Positions 35,212 to 45,001 of a stretch of 64,000 nucleotides of DNA are shown here, piece by piece; position 1 is the stretch's first letter, and every line of letters starts with the position of its first letter. The position numbers and the translations under genes were made by a program. The stretch comes from Escherichia ruysiae (GTDB lineage: Bacteria; Pseudomonadota; Gammaproteobacteria; Enterobacterales; Enterobacteriaceae): the NCBI RefSeq assembly GCF_902498915.1, contig NZ_CABVLQ010000001.1, one strand, 5' to 3'. The notes under the pieces are model-generated. The model was not told the DNA's origin and searched no databases. It saw only the letters and a list, made by a program, of their open reading frames with translations.

Positions 35212-35469
35212 TGCCACTCCTTTTTCACAGTTCCTTGTGCGCGCTATTCTACCGAGAGAAAAGAAAAATTACGTCAATATTTTAATAGAAATCCTAATCT
35301 GAGACGGCGTTAAAGATAACATTGTGATTTAAAACAAAATAAGCAGATAAAAAAGTGTTTAATTCTGTAAATTATCCCTTCCTTGCACCATAAAACAGAG
35401 GCAAATAACATAAACAGTAAAGCCTGATGCCCCTATTGATTGGACCATCAGACGCATTTATTTTTGTGA

Positions 35470-35862
35470 CTATTTCTGCAGATGTGTGACCCGAACGACG
35501 GCTGGAGTGCTTTTCTTATCCAGACTCCCGCTAATGTTGATCATCTGGTCAGGCTGAACTTGTCGTCCATCAAAGACGGCAGCAGGAATAACAACATTAA
35601 TCTCACCGCTCTTATCACGAAAAACGTAACGGTCTTCACCCTTGTGGGAAATCAAATTACCACGTAATGAAACTGAGGCACCATCATGCATAGTTTTCGC
35701 AAAATCAACGGTCATTTTTTTTGCATCATCAGTTCCGCGATAGCCGTCTTCTATTGCATGTGGCGGTGGTGGCGCAGCATCCTGTTTTAAACCTCCCTGA
35801 TCATCTGCCAACGCATAAGGCATGACAAGAAAACCTGCTAATACAATGGCCTGAAATTTCAT
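35470..35862 (-). CDS. ydeI: Periplasmic BOF/OB-fold protein YdeI
   Basis: 130 aa with a signal peptide (MKFQAIVLAGFLVMPYALA-DD) and a BOF (bacterial OB-fold, formerly DUF388) domain (ASVSLRGNLISHKGEDRYVFRDKSGEINVVI). In enterobacteria YdeI is linked to resistance to peroxide and antimicrobial peptides. The 258-bp gap to dgcZ has no gene that I can see. Confidence 0.93.
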   Translation of the reverse strand: MKFQAIVLAGFLVMPYALADDQGGLKQDAAPPPPHAIEDGYRGTDDAKKMTVDFAKTMHDGASVSLRGNLISHKGEDRYVFRDKSGEINVVIPAAVFDGRQVQPDQMINISGSLDKKSTPAVVRVTHLQK

Positions 35863-36153
35863 ACTAACTCCTTAATTGCGTTTGGTTTGACTTATTAAGT
35901 CTGGTTGCTATTTTTATAATTGACAAATAAGAATCGTACTGATTGTTATAAAACAATTAAAATCAGTCAGCTAGCAACAAAATTTGCTGCAAATTTAACT
36001 CAAAAAAGACAATAAAAAGATTAATGAAAGCTGCGTTTAAGTCTTAAATATATTTTCAGAATAATCGGATTTATAAATCTGATTTTTATTATGGTGAAAG
36101 AACATACCAAAAAGGCAAATCACCTTTGCAGCTAATAATGTGGACAAACAACG

Positions 36154-36672
36154 ATGAACATTAATAGCAATAAAATTGTACAACTTGCAGATAGCGATAC
36201 TATTGAAAACCTGACATCCGCGTTGAGCCAAAGACTTATCGCTGATCAATTACGCTTAACTACCGCCGAATCATGCACTGGCGGTAAGTTGGCTTGCGCG
36301 CTGTGTGCTGCTGAAGACACACCAAAGTTTTACGGCGCAGGCTTTGTCACTTTTACCGAACAAGCCAAAATGAAAATCCTTGGCGTCAGTCAGCAATCTC
36401 TTGAGAAATATACGGCGGTGAGCGAGAAGATAGCGGCAGAAATGGCAACTGGCGCCAAAGAGCGCGCAGATGTCGATATTAGTATTGCCATTACCGGCTA
36501 CGGTGGGCCTGAAGGTGGGCAGGATGGTACGCCCGCAGGCACAGTCTGGTTCGCATGGAATATAAAAGGAAATACGCATACTGCGGTTATGCATTTTGAT
36601 GGTGATTGCGAAACAGTATTAGCATTGGCGGTTCGATTTGCACTGGCGCAGCTTTTGAAATTACTGGAATGA
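36154..36672 (+). CDS. ydeJ: CinA C-terminal/PncC-like protein YdeJ
   Basis: 172 aa, a single CinA C-terminal (nicotinamide-nucleotide amidase-like) domain with TTAESCTGGKLA (catalytic Ser/Thr region) and AITGYGGPEGG. It is a paralogue of PncC; no amidase activity was found for YdeJ in E. coli as far as I recall. Convergent with dcp; CTGGCCTGGC...GCCAGACCAG (36676-36700) in the gap could end both transcripts. Confidence 0.92.
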   Translation: MNINSNKIVQLADSDTIENLTSALSQRLIADQLRLTTAESCTGGKLACALCAAEDTPKFYGAGFVTFTEQAKMKILGVSQQSLEKYTAVSEKIAAEMATGAKERADVDISIAITGYGGPEGGQDGTPAGTVWFAWNIKGNTHTAVMHFDGDCETVLALAVRFALAQLLKLLE

Positions 36673-36717
36673 CTTTCTGGCCTGGCTTTACGCCAGACCA
36701 GCTATATTTACAGAAAA

Positions 36718-38763
36718 TTAGACGTTCAGTCCACGATGTTGCAACATCGGCGCAATCTGTGGTGCCTTACCGCGCCATTGACGATACAAACGTTCTAAAT
36801 CTTCGCTGTTGCCTCTGGAAAGAATCGCCTCGCGAAAACGTTGCCCATTCTCACGCGTTAAGCCGCCCTGCTCGACAAACCATTGATAACCGTCGTCTGC
36901 CAGCATTTGCGTCCACAAATAGGCGTAATATCCCGCCGCATATCCGCCACCAAAAATGTGGGCGAAATAACTGCTGCGATAACGTGGCGGTATGGCGGGA
37001 AGATCCATATTTTCCGCCACCAGCGCCCGCAGCTCGAAATCATTCACATCCTGCATCGCTTCATGCTCTTGCAGACAGTGCCAGCGCATATCAAGAAGTG
37101 CGGCGCTAAGCAGTTCGCTCATCTCATAACCTTTATTGAACAGGCTGGCATTACGCATTTTTTGTTGTAACTCTTCCGGCATTGCTTTCCCGCTCTGATA
37201 ATGCCGGGCGTAGCGCGCGAATACCTGCGGATGCATTGCCCAATGCTCGTTGATTTGCGAAGGAAATTCGACAAAATCGCGTGGTGTATTGGTGCCAGAA
37301 AGCGTGGCATAACGCTGGCAGGCAAACAGACCGTGCAACGTATGCCCAAACTCATGGAATAATGTAATAACATCGTCCCACAGCAACAATGCGGGTTCGT
37401 CTGCCGCCGGTTTCTGATAATTACAAACGTTATAGATTACCGGGCGTGTTTCATTAAGCGTAGATTGTTCTACAAAATTCCCCATCCATGCGCCGCCGCT
37501 TTTTGAGTCACGGGCGAAGAAATCACCGTAAAATAACGCCAGCCCCACGCCATTATGATCAAAAATTTCCCATACGCGGACATCAGGATGGTAAACAGGA
37601 ATATCAAAACGTTCGACAAACTTAATACCGAAGAGCTGATTCGCAGTCCAGAATACACCTTCATTCAACACTGTGTTTAATTCGAAATAAGGTTTGAGCT
37701 GCGCTTCATCAAGACAGAATTTCTCCCGCCGCACCTGTTCAGCATAAAATGCCCAGTCCCACGGCTGCGCGCTAAACCCGCCCTGCTGATTATCGATAAC
37801 CGCCTGTATAGACGCTAATTCATCGCTCGCACGTTGACGCGCCGCCGGAACAATTTCCCGCATAAAATTGAGTGCTGCTTCTGGTGTTTTTGCCATCTGA
37901 TCGGCAATTTTCCACGCGGCATAATGAGGGAAGCCAAGTAATTTGGCCTGTTGGGCGCGGATCTCCACCAGCCGTTGAATGATGGAACGAGTATCATTGC
38001 CATCGTTTTTTTCCGCGCGTGTCCACCCCGCAGTGAACAGTTTTTCACGTGTAGAACGATCGCTGAGTTCCGCAAGCGCCGGTTGTTGCGTGGTATTCAG
38101 CAATGGGATGAGCCATTTGTTTTCCAGACCTTTCTCGCGAGCCGCCTCTGCCGCCAGCGCAATTTCTTGCTCACTCATGCCTGCCAGTTGCGAAACATCG
38201 TCAACCACCAGCCCTCCGGATTTGTTCGCGGCTAATAACCGCTGGTTAAACTGACTGGTCAGGGTAGCGGCTTCTGTGTTCAGCACTTTTAATTTTTCTT
38301 TATCGGCATCTTCAAGTTTGGCACCGGCAAGAACAAAACGCTGATGAATAACTTCTACCAAACGAACAGATTCACTATCAAGGCCCAGCGTTTCACGCCG
38401 CTGCCAGACAGCATCTACCCGCGCGAATAATTCGCCATTCAGGTAGATATCATTAGCCAGTTCCGCCAGTTCCGCCGAGAACTGTTCATCGAGACGCTGT
38501 AATTCATCATTAGTATGCGCCGAGGTCATGGCAAAGAAGACGCTGGTAACGCGAGTGAGTAACTCCCCGCTCTTTTCGAGAGCCAGAATAGTGTTAGTAA
38601 AATCGGGCGTCTGCGGGTTTAAAGCTATCGCCTCTATCTCAATCCGCTTTTGCCGCATCCCCTCATCGAATGCCGGGCGATAGTGTTGATTTTCAATCTG
38701 ATCAAAATGAGGAGCCATATACGGCAGAGTGCTCTGCGTAAGGAAAGGATTCGTCGTTGACAT
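36718..38763 (-). CDS. dcp: Dipeptidyl carboxypeptidase Dcp (M3 zinc peptidase)
   Basis: Removes C-terminal dipeptides from peptides. 681 aa. Zinc motif HEFGH in LFHEFGHTLHGL with the distal Glu ~25-30 residues later (DFVEFPSQINEHW), all intact. No signal peptide. GGAG lies upstream of the ATG. Divergent from ydfG. Confidence 0.96.
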   Translation of the reverse strand: MSTTNPFLTQSTLPYMAPHFDQIENQHYRPAFDEGMRQKRIEIEAIALNPQTPDFTNTILALEKSGELLTRVTSVFFAMTSAHTNDELQRLDEQFSAELAELANDIYLNGELFARVDAVWQRRETLGLDSESVRLVEVIHQRFVLAGAKLEDADKEKLKVLNTEAATLTSQFNQRLLAANKSGGLVVDDVSQLAGMSEQEIALAAEAAREKGLENKWLIPLLNTTQQPALAELSDRSTREKLFTAGWTRAEKNDGNDTRSIIQRLVEIRAQQAKLLGFPHYAAWKIADQMAKTPEAALNFMREIVPAARQRASDELASIQAVIDNQQGGFSAQPWDWAFYAEQVRREKFCLDEAQLKPYFELNTVLNEGVFWTANQLFGIKFVERFDIPVYHPDVRVWEIFDHNGVGLALFYGDFFARDSKSGGAWMGNFVEQSTLNETRPVIYNVCNYQKPAADEPALLLWDDVITLFHEFGHTLHGLFACQRYATLSGTNTPRDFVEFPSQINEHWAMHPQVFARYARHYQSGKAMPEELQQKMRNASLFNKGYEMSELLSAALLDMRWHCLQEHEAMQDVNDFELRALVAENMDLPAIPPRYRSSYFAHIFGGGYAAGYYAYLWTQMLADDGYQWFVEQGGLTRENGQRFREAILSRGNSEDLERLYRQWRGKAPQIAPMLQHRGLNV

Positions 38764-38899
38764 TTTCTACTCCTGAAAACGAGGTGTTCCATAGCGTAGG
38801 CTTACTGATAACGGAGTGCAATCTTGCAAACCAGTATTACCCGCTCTTAAGCATCACGTGCTATGTTATTGACACACAAAATCGTTGAGGAACAGTGAG

Positions 38900-39646
38900 A
38901 TGATCGTTTTAGTAACTGGAGCAACGGCAGGTTTTGGTGAATGCATTACACGTCGTTTTATTCAACAAGGGCATAAAGTTATCGCCACTGGCCGTCGCCA
39001 GGAACGGTTGCAGGAGTTAAAAGACGAACTGGGAGATAATTTGTATATCGCCCAACTGGACGTTCGCAACCGCGCCGCCATTGAAGAGATGCTGACTTCG
39101 CTTCCTGCCGAGTGGCGTAATATCGATATTCTGGTAAACAATGCTGGACTGGCGCTGGGTATGGAACCTGCACATAAAGCCAGCGTTGAAGACTGGGAAA
39201 CTATGATTGATACCAACAATAAAGGCCTGGTGTATATGACCCGCGCTGTCCTGCCTGGCATGGTCGAGCGTAATCATGGTCATATTATTAACATTGGCTC
39301 AACGGCGGGTAGCTGGCCGTATGCTGGTGGTAACGTTTATGGCGCGACAAAAGCGTTTGTTCGTCAGTTCAGCCTGAATCTGCGCACTGACTTGCATGGT
39401 ACGGCAGTACGTGTCACCGACATCGAACCGGGGCTGGTGGGTGGCACCGAGTTTACCAATGTTCGCTTTAAAGGTGACGACGATAAAGCGGAAAAAACCT
39501 ATCAAAACACCGTTGCGCTGACGCCAGAAGATGTCAGCGAAGCAGTCTGGTGGGTTGCTACACTCCCTGCTCACGTCAACATCAACACACTGGAAATGAT
39601 GCCGGTTACCCAAAGCTATGCCGGACTGAATGTCCATCGCCATTAA
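38900..39646 (+). CDS. ydfG: 3-hydroxy acid dehydrogenase / malonic semialdehyde reductase YdfG
   Basis: NADP-dependent short-chain dehydrogenase acting on 3-hydroxy acids, serine and allo-threonine, and reducing malonic semialdehyde (Rut pathway). Start MIVLVTGATAGFG at 38900 gives 248 aa, with TGATAGFG cofactor motif, NNAG, and the catalytic GNVYGATK (Tyr-x-x-x-Lys). A TTG 5 codons upstream is in frame but unlikely. Confidence 0.95.
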   Translation: MIVLVTGATAGFGECITRRFIQQGHKVIATGRRQERLQELKDELGDNLYIAQLDVRNRAAIEEMLTSLPAEWRNIDILVNNAGLALGMEPAHKASVEDWETMIDTNNKGLVYMTRAVLPGMVERNHGHIINIGSTAGSWPYAGGNVYGATKAFVRQFSLNLRTDLHGTAVRVTDIEPGLVGGTEFTNVRFKGDDDKAEKTYQNTVALTPEDVSEAVWWVATLPAHVNINTLEMMPVTQSYAGLNVHRH

Positions 39647-39734
39647 TTTTTATACCCGGCTTAACCGCCGGGTTATTGCTTGTCACAAAAAAGTGGTAGA
39701 CTCACTGGGTTAACCCACTCACAAGCAAGAACGA

Positions 39735-40421
39735 ATGACCGTCGAAACGCAACTTAATCCCACACAACCTGTCAATCAGCAGATTTATCGTATTCTTCGC
39801 CGCGACATTGTCCATTGTCTAATTCCACCGGGCACACCGTTGTCGGAAAAAGAAGTTTCTGTTCGTTTCAATGTGTCACGCCAGCCGGTTCGTGAAGCCT
39901 TCATAAAACTGGCAGAAAACGGCCTGATTCAAATTCGCCCGCAGCGTGGCAGCTACGTCAATAAAATTTCCATGACTCAGGTACGCAACGGTAGTTTTAT
40001 TCGTCAGGCTATTGAGTGTGCCGTCGCCCGCCGGGCGGCGAGCATGATTACCGATAGCCAGTGCTATCAGCTTGAGCAAAATCTCCACCAACAACGTATT
40101 GCCATTGAACGCAAACAACTGGATGATTTTTTTGAGCTGGATGATAACTTCCATCAAATTCTGACGCAGATTGCCGACTGTCAGCTTGCGTGGGACACCA
40201 TTGAAAACCTGAAAGCAACTGTTGACCGCGTGCGCTATATGAGCTTTGACCACGTATCGCCACCTGATATGTTGTTACGTCAACATATGGATATTTTTAC
40301 TGCTCTACAAAAACATGATGGTGATGCGGTAGAAAAAGCAATGACTCTGCATTTGCAGGAAATAAGTGAATCCGTGCAGCTGATCCGCCAGGAAAATAGC
40401 GACTGGTTTAGCGAAGAGTAA
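39735..40421 (+). CDS. rspR: GntR/FadR-family regulator RspR (YdfH)
   Basis: 228 aa. N-terminal winged HTH (LSEKEVSVRFNVSRQPVREAFIKLAENGLIQIRPQRGSYV, residues ~35-75) and a helical FCD effector domain with metal-ligand-type His and Asp (ELDDNFHQIL, LRQHMDIF). In E. coli RspR represses the rspAB operon, which lies on the far side of the Qin prophage site and is not in the window. Confidence 0.93.
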   Translation: MTVETQLNPTQPVNQQIYRILRRDIVHCLIPPGTPLSEKEVSVRFNVSRQPVREAFIKLAENGLIQIRPQRGSYVNKISMTQVRNGSFIRQAIECAVARRAASMITDSQCYQLEQNLHQQRIAIERKQLDDFFELDDNFHQILTQIADCQLAWDTIENLKATVDRVRYMSFDHVSPPDMLLRQHMDIFTALQKHDGDAVEKAMTLHLQEISESVQLIRQENSDWFSEE

Positions 40422-40500
40422 TTCATTTCCTCTCATCCCATCCGGGGTGAGAGCCCATCCCTTTCTTCTGGTTCATGCAAGCATCAAAAAAGATGTGAAC

Positions 40501-40514
40501 TTGATCATAAACAA
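40501..40514 (+). promoter_or_regulatory. FNR box upstream of ydfZ
   Basis: TTGAT-CATA-AACAA fits TTGAT-N4-ATCAA with one change. ydfZ is an FNR-activated gene in E. coli, so this is the expected site, 95 bp before the start. Confidence 0.65.
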
Positions 40515-40595
40515 AAAAATATTCACTCGACAGGAGTATTTATATTGCGCCCGTTACGTGGGCTTCGACTGTAAATCAGAAAGGAGAAAACACCT

Positions 40596-40799
40596 ATGAC
40601 GACCTACGATCGTAACCGTAACGCAATCACCACTGGCAGCCGTGTTATGGTTAGCGGCACCGGTCACACTGGCAAGATCCTGTCGATTGACACTGAAGGT
40701 CTGACCGCAGAGCAAATCCGTCGCGGTAAAACCGTGGTTGTTGAAGGTTGTGATGAAAAACTCGCGCCTCTGGACCTGATTCGTCTCGGCATGAACTAA
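40596..40799 (+). CDS. ydfZ: Selenium-associated small protein YdfZ
   Basis: 67 aa, small beta-rich KOW-like protein (VMVSGTGHTGKILSIDTEGLT) with a single Cys (VEGCDEKLAPLDL). E. coli YdfZ is reported to carry selenium bound in a non-selenocysteine form and to rise in anaerobiosis under FNR. AAAGGAG lies upstream of the ATG. Confidence 0.92.
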   Translation: MTTYDRNRNAITTGSRVMVSGTGHTGKILSIDTEGLTAEQIRRGKTVVVEGCDEKLAPLDLIRLGMN

Positions 40800-40806
40800 G
40801 CGTGTG

Positions 40807-40836
40807 AATGCCGCCGATGGCGGCATTGCTGTTTTT
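40807..40836 (+). terminator. Terminator after ydfZ
   Basis: AATGCCGCC pairs with GGCGGCATT around GAT, followed by GCTGTTTTT. It lies between ydfZ and the convergent ydfI. Confidence 0.75.
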
Positions 40837-42295
40837 ACCTCTCGATATATTTCGCCACGGTCGCTTTCGCGCCATGCGCTAATAGAGACAAGTACGCTTC
40901 CGTCACCTTTGCAACAAACAAGCTATTGTTCGGCAAATTATCACCAAATATCGCCTTAATCGCCATCAACGACTGCACACGCGTTTTCCCTTCGGCACTA
41001 CTTTGCACAGCCTTTTGAATGACCGCTAGTAACGGATCGCTAATCTCAATCTGTTTTCCCTGTTCATCAACACCACCAACATAACGCATCCAACCAGCGA
41101 CGCCCAGCGCCAACAGACCGAACGCGCTGTCATGCGCCAGATGCCAGCGAATTGAATCCAACATCCGCTGTGGCAGTTTCTGACTACCGTCCATTGCAAT
41201 CTGCCAGGTTCGGTGGCGTAAAGCCGGGTTGCTGTAGCGTTCAATCAATCGATTAGCATAATCTTGCAGATCTACACCCTGTACTTTCAGCGTGGGCGCC
41301 TGTTCCTGCAACATCAAGGCATGTGCTGCATGACGATAATTTTCATCTTCCATACAGTCGTTAATGTGCTGATATCCCGCCAGATAGCCCAGATAAGCCA
41401 GGAAGGAGTGGCTGCCGTTGAGCATACGCAGTTTCATCTCTTCATAAGGCAGCACATCGCTGACCAGTTCAGCGCCTGCTTTTTCCCATTCCGGGCGTCC
41501 GGCAACAAAATTATCTTCAATCACCCACTGACGGAACGGTTCACACGCCACGCCTGCCGGATCGCGCTCGTTGGTAAGTTGTTCGATTTTATCCAGCGTT
41601 TCCGCCGTCACTGCGGGTACAATGCGATCCACCATTGTCGATGGGAAAGTCACGTTTTCCTCTATCCATTGCGCCAGTTTTACATCCACTGCTCTGGCGT
41701 ATGAAGTGACAACGTCACGCATAACGTGACCGTTTTCTGGCATGTTGTCGCATGACATAACGGTAAACGCGGGAAATCCTGCGGCTTTACGGCGAGCCAG
41801 CGCCTCGACAATCACGCCTGTTGCTGTTTTCGGCTGGTGGGGATTTTGCAAGTCGGCAGCTACCATCGGGTGATCCATCATTAACTGTCCGGTCGCCGGA
41901 GAGTGGAAATACCCTTTTTCGGTGATTGTCAGAGAGACAATTGCGATTTGCGGTTCACACATCGCGGCCAGCACGGCTTCTAAGCCATCAATTTGTACGT
42001 GCAGCGCCTTTTTCACGACGCCAACGACGCGAGCGGTCCACGCATCAGCCGACATTTCCGCAACGGTATAGAGATTATCTTGCTGTTTAAGATCGACGAT
42101 TTGCTGTTCGCCGCCAATCAGATTCACTTCATAGTAGCCCCAATCGCTGTGATGCTGGGCAGCCAGGATATCGGCATACACGCCCTGATGCGCGCGATGA
42201 AATGCGCCAAACCCTAAATGAACAATTTTTGGCGTCAGGTTATTACGATCATAAACAGGGAGTGTCGCTTTTGCGGATAACAAATTATTTCCCAT
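40835..42295 (-). CDS. ydfI: D-mannonate/mannitol dehydrogenase-family oxidoreductase YdfI
   Basis: 486-aa NAD-dependent polyol/hexuronate dehydrogenase related to UxuB and UxaB. N-terminal Rossmann region IVHLGFGAFHRAHQG and the family signature KLRMLNGSHSFLAYLGYLAG with catalytic Lys, Asn and His. It follows ydfJ on the same strand, fitting a sugar-acid uptake and oxidation pair, but the transporter gene is broken by the prophage. Confidence 0.93.
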   Translation of the reverse strand: MGNNLLSAKATLPVYDRNNLTPKIVHLGFGAFHRAHQGVYADILAAQHHSDWGYYEVNLIGGEQQIVDLKQQDNLYTVAEMSADAWTARVVGVVKKALHVQIDGLEAVLAAMCEPQIAIVSLTITEKGYFHSPATGQLMMDHPMVAADLQNPHQPKTATGVIVEALARRKAAGFPAFTVMSCDNMPENGHVMRDVVTSYARAVDVKLAQWIEENVTFPSTMVDRIVPAVTAETLDKIEQLTNERDPAGVACEPFRQWVIEDNFVAGRPEWEKAGAELVSDVLPYEEMKLRMLNGSHSFLAYLGYLAGYQHINDCMEDENYRHAAHALMLQEQAPTLKVQGVDLQDYANRLIERYSNPALRHRTWQIAMDGSQKLPQRMLDSIRWHLAHDSAFGLLALGVAGWMRYVGGVDEQGKQIEISDPLLAVIQKAVQSSAEGKTRVQSLMAIKAIFGDNLPNNSLFVAKVTEAYLSLLAHGAKATVAKYIER

Positions 42296-42341
42296 GACGT
42301 TTCCTTTAATTTAAATATGGCAAGCTGAATGGTTTGTTATA

Positions 42342-42376
42342 TGAATAAAAATCCCTCCTCACTAAGAGAAGGGATT
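42342..42376 (-). terminator. Terminator between ydfJ and ydfI
   Basis: On the minus strand AATCCCT pairs with AGGGATT over a 13-base loop and is followed by TTTTATTC. Confidence 0.55.
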
Positions 42377-42382
42377 CTGGAT

Positions 42383-43666
42383 TTACAGACTTGTTGAAGG
42401 TTGCGCAGCTTTTACAACGCGCGGTTGATCTTCTGCAGCATCTTCCAGCGCACTCAAATCGCGGTCTTTAACTTCTGGCATTTTCAGCGCGGAAATTAAG
42501 CCGATGACGGAATAAGCCATAATCATTATTGCAATCGGATACCAGGATCCTGTCATGTTACAGAAAATACCGGCCAGAATAGGACCAAACCCTGAAGCGA
42601 TAAGACCACCAATTTCTTTAGATATTGCCATTCGGGTAAAGCGGTTTTTACAGCCGAACATCTCTGCCATGGTAATGTTTTCCAGGGCAAATAATCCCAA
42701 CACCGCACAGTTGTGAATCACAATGAGTGCAACCATGATGGTGCCCGGTGCATAGCTTTTATCTACAATGATAGAAAGCATTGGCCACGCCAGGACAATA
42801 GCTGAAGTATTCATAATGATATAAGGAATACGACGGCCAATTTTATCGGATAACCAACCGAGGAAAGGAATCGTCATAAAACCGATAATAGAACTGATCA
42901 TTAATGCATCTGTGGGAATTGCTTTATTAAACAGCAAAGTTTGCACTAAATAACCAGCAAGGAAAGTTTGAATCAGACCTGAGTTTCCTGCCTGTCCAAA
43001 ACGCAGACCTGTTGCCAGCCAGAAGGATTTGCTCTGGAACATGCTACCGACAGGTGCAGGTTTTGCTGTAGGTTGGTTGCTGTCGTTAACCTTCTCAAAA
43101 ACCGGGCTTTCTTTCAGGTTCATTCGCAACCAGATAGCAAAGACCATCACGACAACGCTCGCCAGGAACGGTATACGCCATCCCCATGCCAGCAGTTCTT
43201 CTTTACTAAGAATAAAGAACATAAAGGCCCAGATTGCCGTTGCGCTCAAGGTTCCGCAGTTAGTACCCATAGCCACAAATGAGGAGATAATTCCGCGCTT
43301 ACCTTTCGGCGCATATTCCGCCAGCATCGTACCGGCACCGGAAATTTCCGCACCTGCCCCCAGCCCCTGAATAATACGCAACGTCACCAGCAAGATTGGC
43401 GCAAAAACACCAATCTGCGCATAGGTCGGCAACACACCAATTAAGGTAGTACAGATCCCCATCATGGTGATGGTAATAAAGAGCACTTTTTTACGCCCTA
43501 TTCTGTCGCCCATTTTGCCGAAAATAAATGCTCCGACAATACGTGCAACATAACCAGCACCGTAAGTTCCCATTGCCAGAATTAACGCCATTGCGGTTGA
43601 CGATTCCGGGAAAAATATTTCATGGAATACTAACGCTGCACCGAGCGAGTATAACTGAAAATCCAT
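42383..43666 (-). pseudogene. ydfJ: MHS-family transporter ydfJ, N-terminus removed by prophage insertion
   Basis: 427 codons of a metabolite:proton symporter (shikimate/alpha-ketoglutarate permease group). The frame begins at MDFQLYSLGAALVFHE; full-length relatives have roughly 20-30 residues more before this point, ending in a Tyr-Asp-Phe-type motif at the start of helix 1. GKMGDRIGRKKVLF is the MFS loop motif. The upstream promoter and the first part of helix 1 are replaced by prophage DNA, exactly where Qin interrupts ydfJ in K-12. Probably non-functional, though the truncated frame remains open. Confidence 0.85.
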
Positions 43667-44269
43667 AATTCACAGGTGTTTTTTCCCATCCTGTGGTTTC
43701 CTTGGCGTTTTCTAGGTTTTTTCAGATAGTTGCATTTTTTAAAAAGCATCCTAAGTTCGATCTCAGTGTCTATCTGGGGCCTATTTCTGTCCCATATATG
43801 CCCCAAAAAAACTCCTCAACAGATAAGTAGTTTTTTCATGGAGTTACGCGTAAAATCAATAACGGCTGGAAATCATTCAATACTCGCACTATCGAAAAAT
43901 TTACCAGCCAACCGCAGCACGTTCTTGCATAAGGCGTGTCTGCGGTTTTTCAACTATTCAGATACATCACTCCCATCACATTCATTCCTCCGCATCAAAG
44001 GCATATAGGCTATATCACCTTGATATTTTTCTTCTTCAGATAAAAACTGTTATCTATGTATACTTTTAAACCCAATCCGTGTAGAGTCTCTGCATAAGAT
44101 AGTTTGCAGTTGCCACTTCAGCTTGCGCCATAAACCGCCTGATTTTTGCCGCCATCTGTTAGCATTCCTGTATACCTGAAACGACAATGTTTATCTACGA
44201 ACTTTAAGAACACCCAGGATAAAAATTGTCAACTATATCATATATAACACATTACTAATTCGAGGCTAT
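43667..44269. other. 603-bp left end of prophage without a supported gene
   Basis: Contains the ydfJ/prophage junction. A 92-codon frame (43730-44008) lacks a ribosome-binding site and family features and is not called. A 13-bp motif CGTGTAGAGTCTC (44078-44090) recurs with one change at 44986-44998 just before pinQ. Confidence 0.5.
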
Positions 44270-44383
44270 ATGAACAGCATACTGATAATCACTTCGCTCC
44301 TTATCATATTCAGCATTTTTAGTCATGCTCTAATAAAATTAGGGATTGGCATATCCAATAACCCAGACAAAACCGATGTATAA
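44270..44383 (+). CDS. 37-aa hydrophobic small protein, YnaM/YnfS-like
   Basis: ATG at 44270 follows CGAGGCTAT. The product [20 protein letters not shown]... has one strong hydrophobic helix and a short polar tail (SNNPDKTDV), a typical single-span small membrane protein. I recall similar small proteins (YnaM, YnfS) in the Rac and Qin prophages of K-12, but the name is from memory and unsure. Function unknown. It precedes ydfK on the same strand. Confidence 0.6.
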
Positions 44384-44451
44384 GTCAACATATCCTGAAT
44401 CAGACATACAATATCGCAATGAAAATCAATAATATTTTAAGGAATATATTC

Positions 44452-44685
44452 ATGAAATCAAAAGACACCCTAAAGTGGTTCCCTGCGCAGCTTCCTGAAG
44501 TCAGAATTATCCTAGGGGATGCTGTAGTGGAAGTAGCAAAACAGGGAAGACCTATCAATACCAGAACATTGCTTGATTACATTGAAGGAAACATAAAGAA
44601 AAAATCATGGCTGGATAACAAAGAATTATTACAAACAGCGATATCAGTTCTTAAAGACAACCAAAATTTAAATGGTAAAATGTAA
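44452..44685 (+). CDS. ydfK: Cold-shock prophage protein YdfK
   Basis: 77 aa from the ATG at 44452 (MKSKDTLKWFP) preceded by AAGGAATATATTC; an in-frame upstream ATG at 44419 is less likely. It matches YdfK of Qin, whose twin YnaE is in Rac; both are cold-shock induced in K-12. The protein is small and basic with no recognised domain. Its presence next to ydfJ shows that this prophage shares its left end with Qin. Confidence 0.9.
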   Translation: MKSKDTLKWFPAQLPEVRIILGDAVVEVAKQGRPINTRTLLDYIEGNIKKKSWLDNKELLQTAISVLKDNQNLNGKM

Positions 44686-45001
44686 TATAATAAACTTACT
44701 TTTTTATCATTTTTCCACTTTAACAACATTTTGCTCCACTTTTCCACGACCAAACAACTTGAAATCTGGTTAAAATAACACGCAACACTATTCTTCTTCC
44801 TTGAGTCCGCCCGGAACTCGAAAAACAAACCGAGTTAAAGCCATTTTTCACAAAATCGATTTTGGGTCTCACCAAAATTACGGGGTTGCATACACATTCG
44901 TTTATTTTCGAACGTGTACATACAAACATGCACAAAAATAATCAAAATTATTTTCTGAGATGCATTATGATATGAACACCAATTTCGTATAGAGTCTCAC
45001 T

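Larger units (their letters stand above)
44078..44998 (+). repeat. Direct repeat pair around ydfK
   Basis: CCAATCCGTGTAGAGTCTC (ending 44090) and CCAATTTCGTATAGAGTCTC (ending 44998) are similar ~19-20 bp direct repeats; the second lies 3 bp before the pinQ start and follows a -10-like TATGAT. They may be duplicated promoter or leader sequences. Confidence 0.45.

Noticed and set aside
43730..44008. 92-codon frame at the prophage left end
   Set aside because: No ribosome-binding site, no family resemblance, irregular composition; treated as chance.
44419..44451. Upstream start for ydfK at 44419
   Set aside because: The ATG at 44452 has the better AAGGA spacing and gives the known 77-aa protein.
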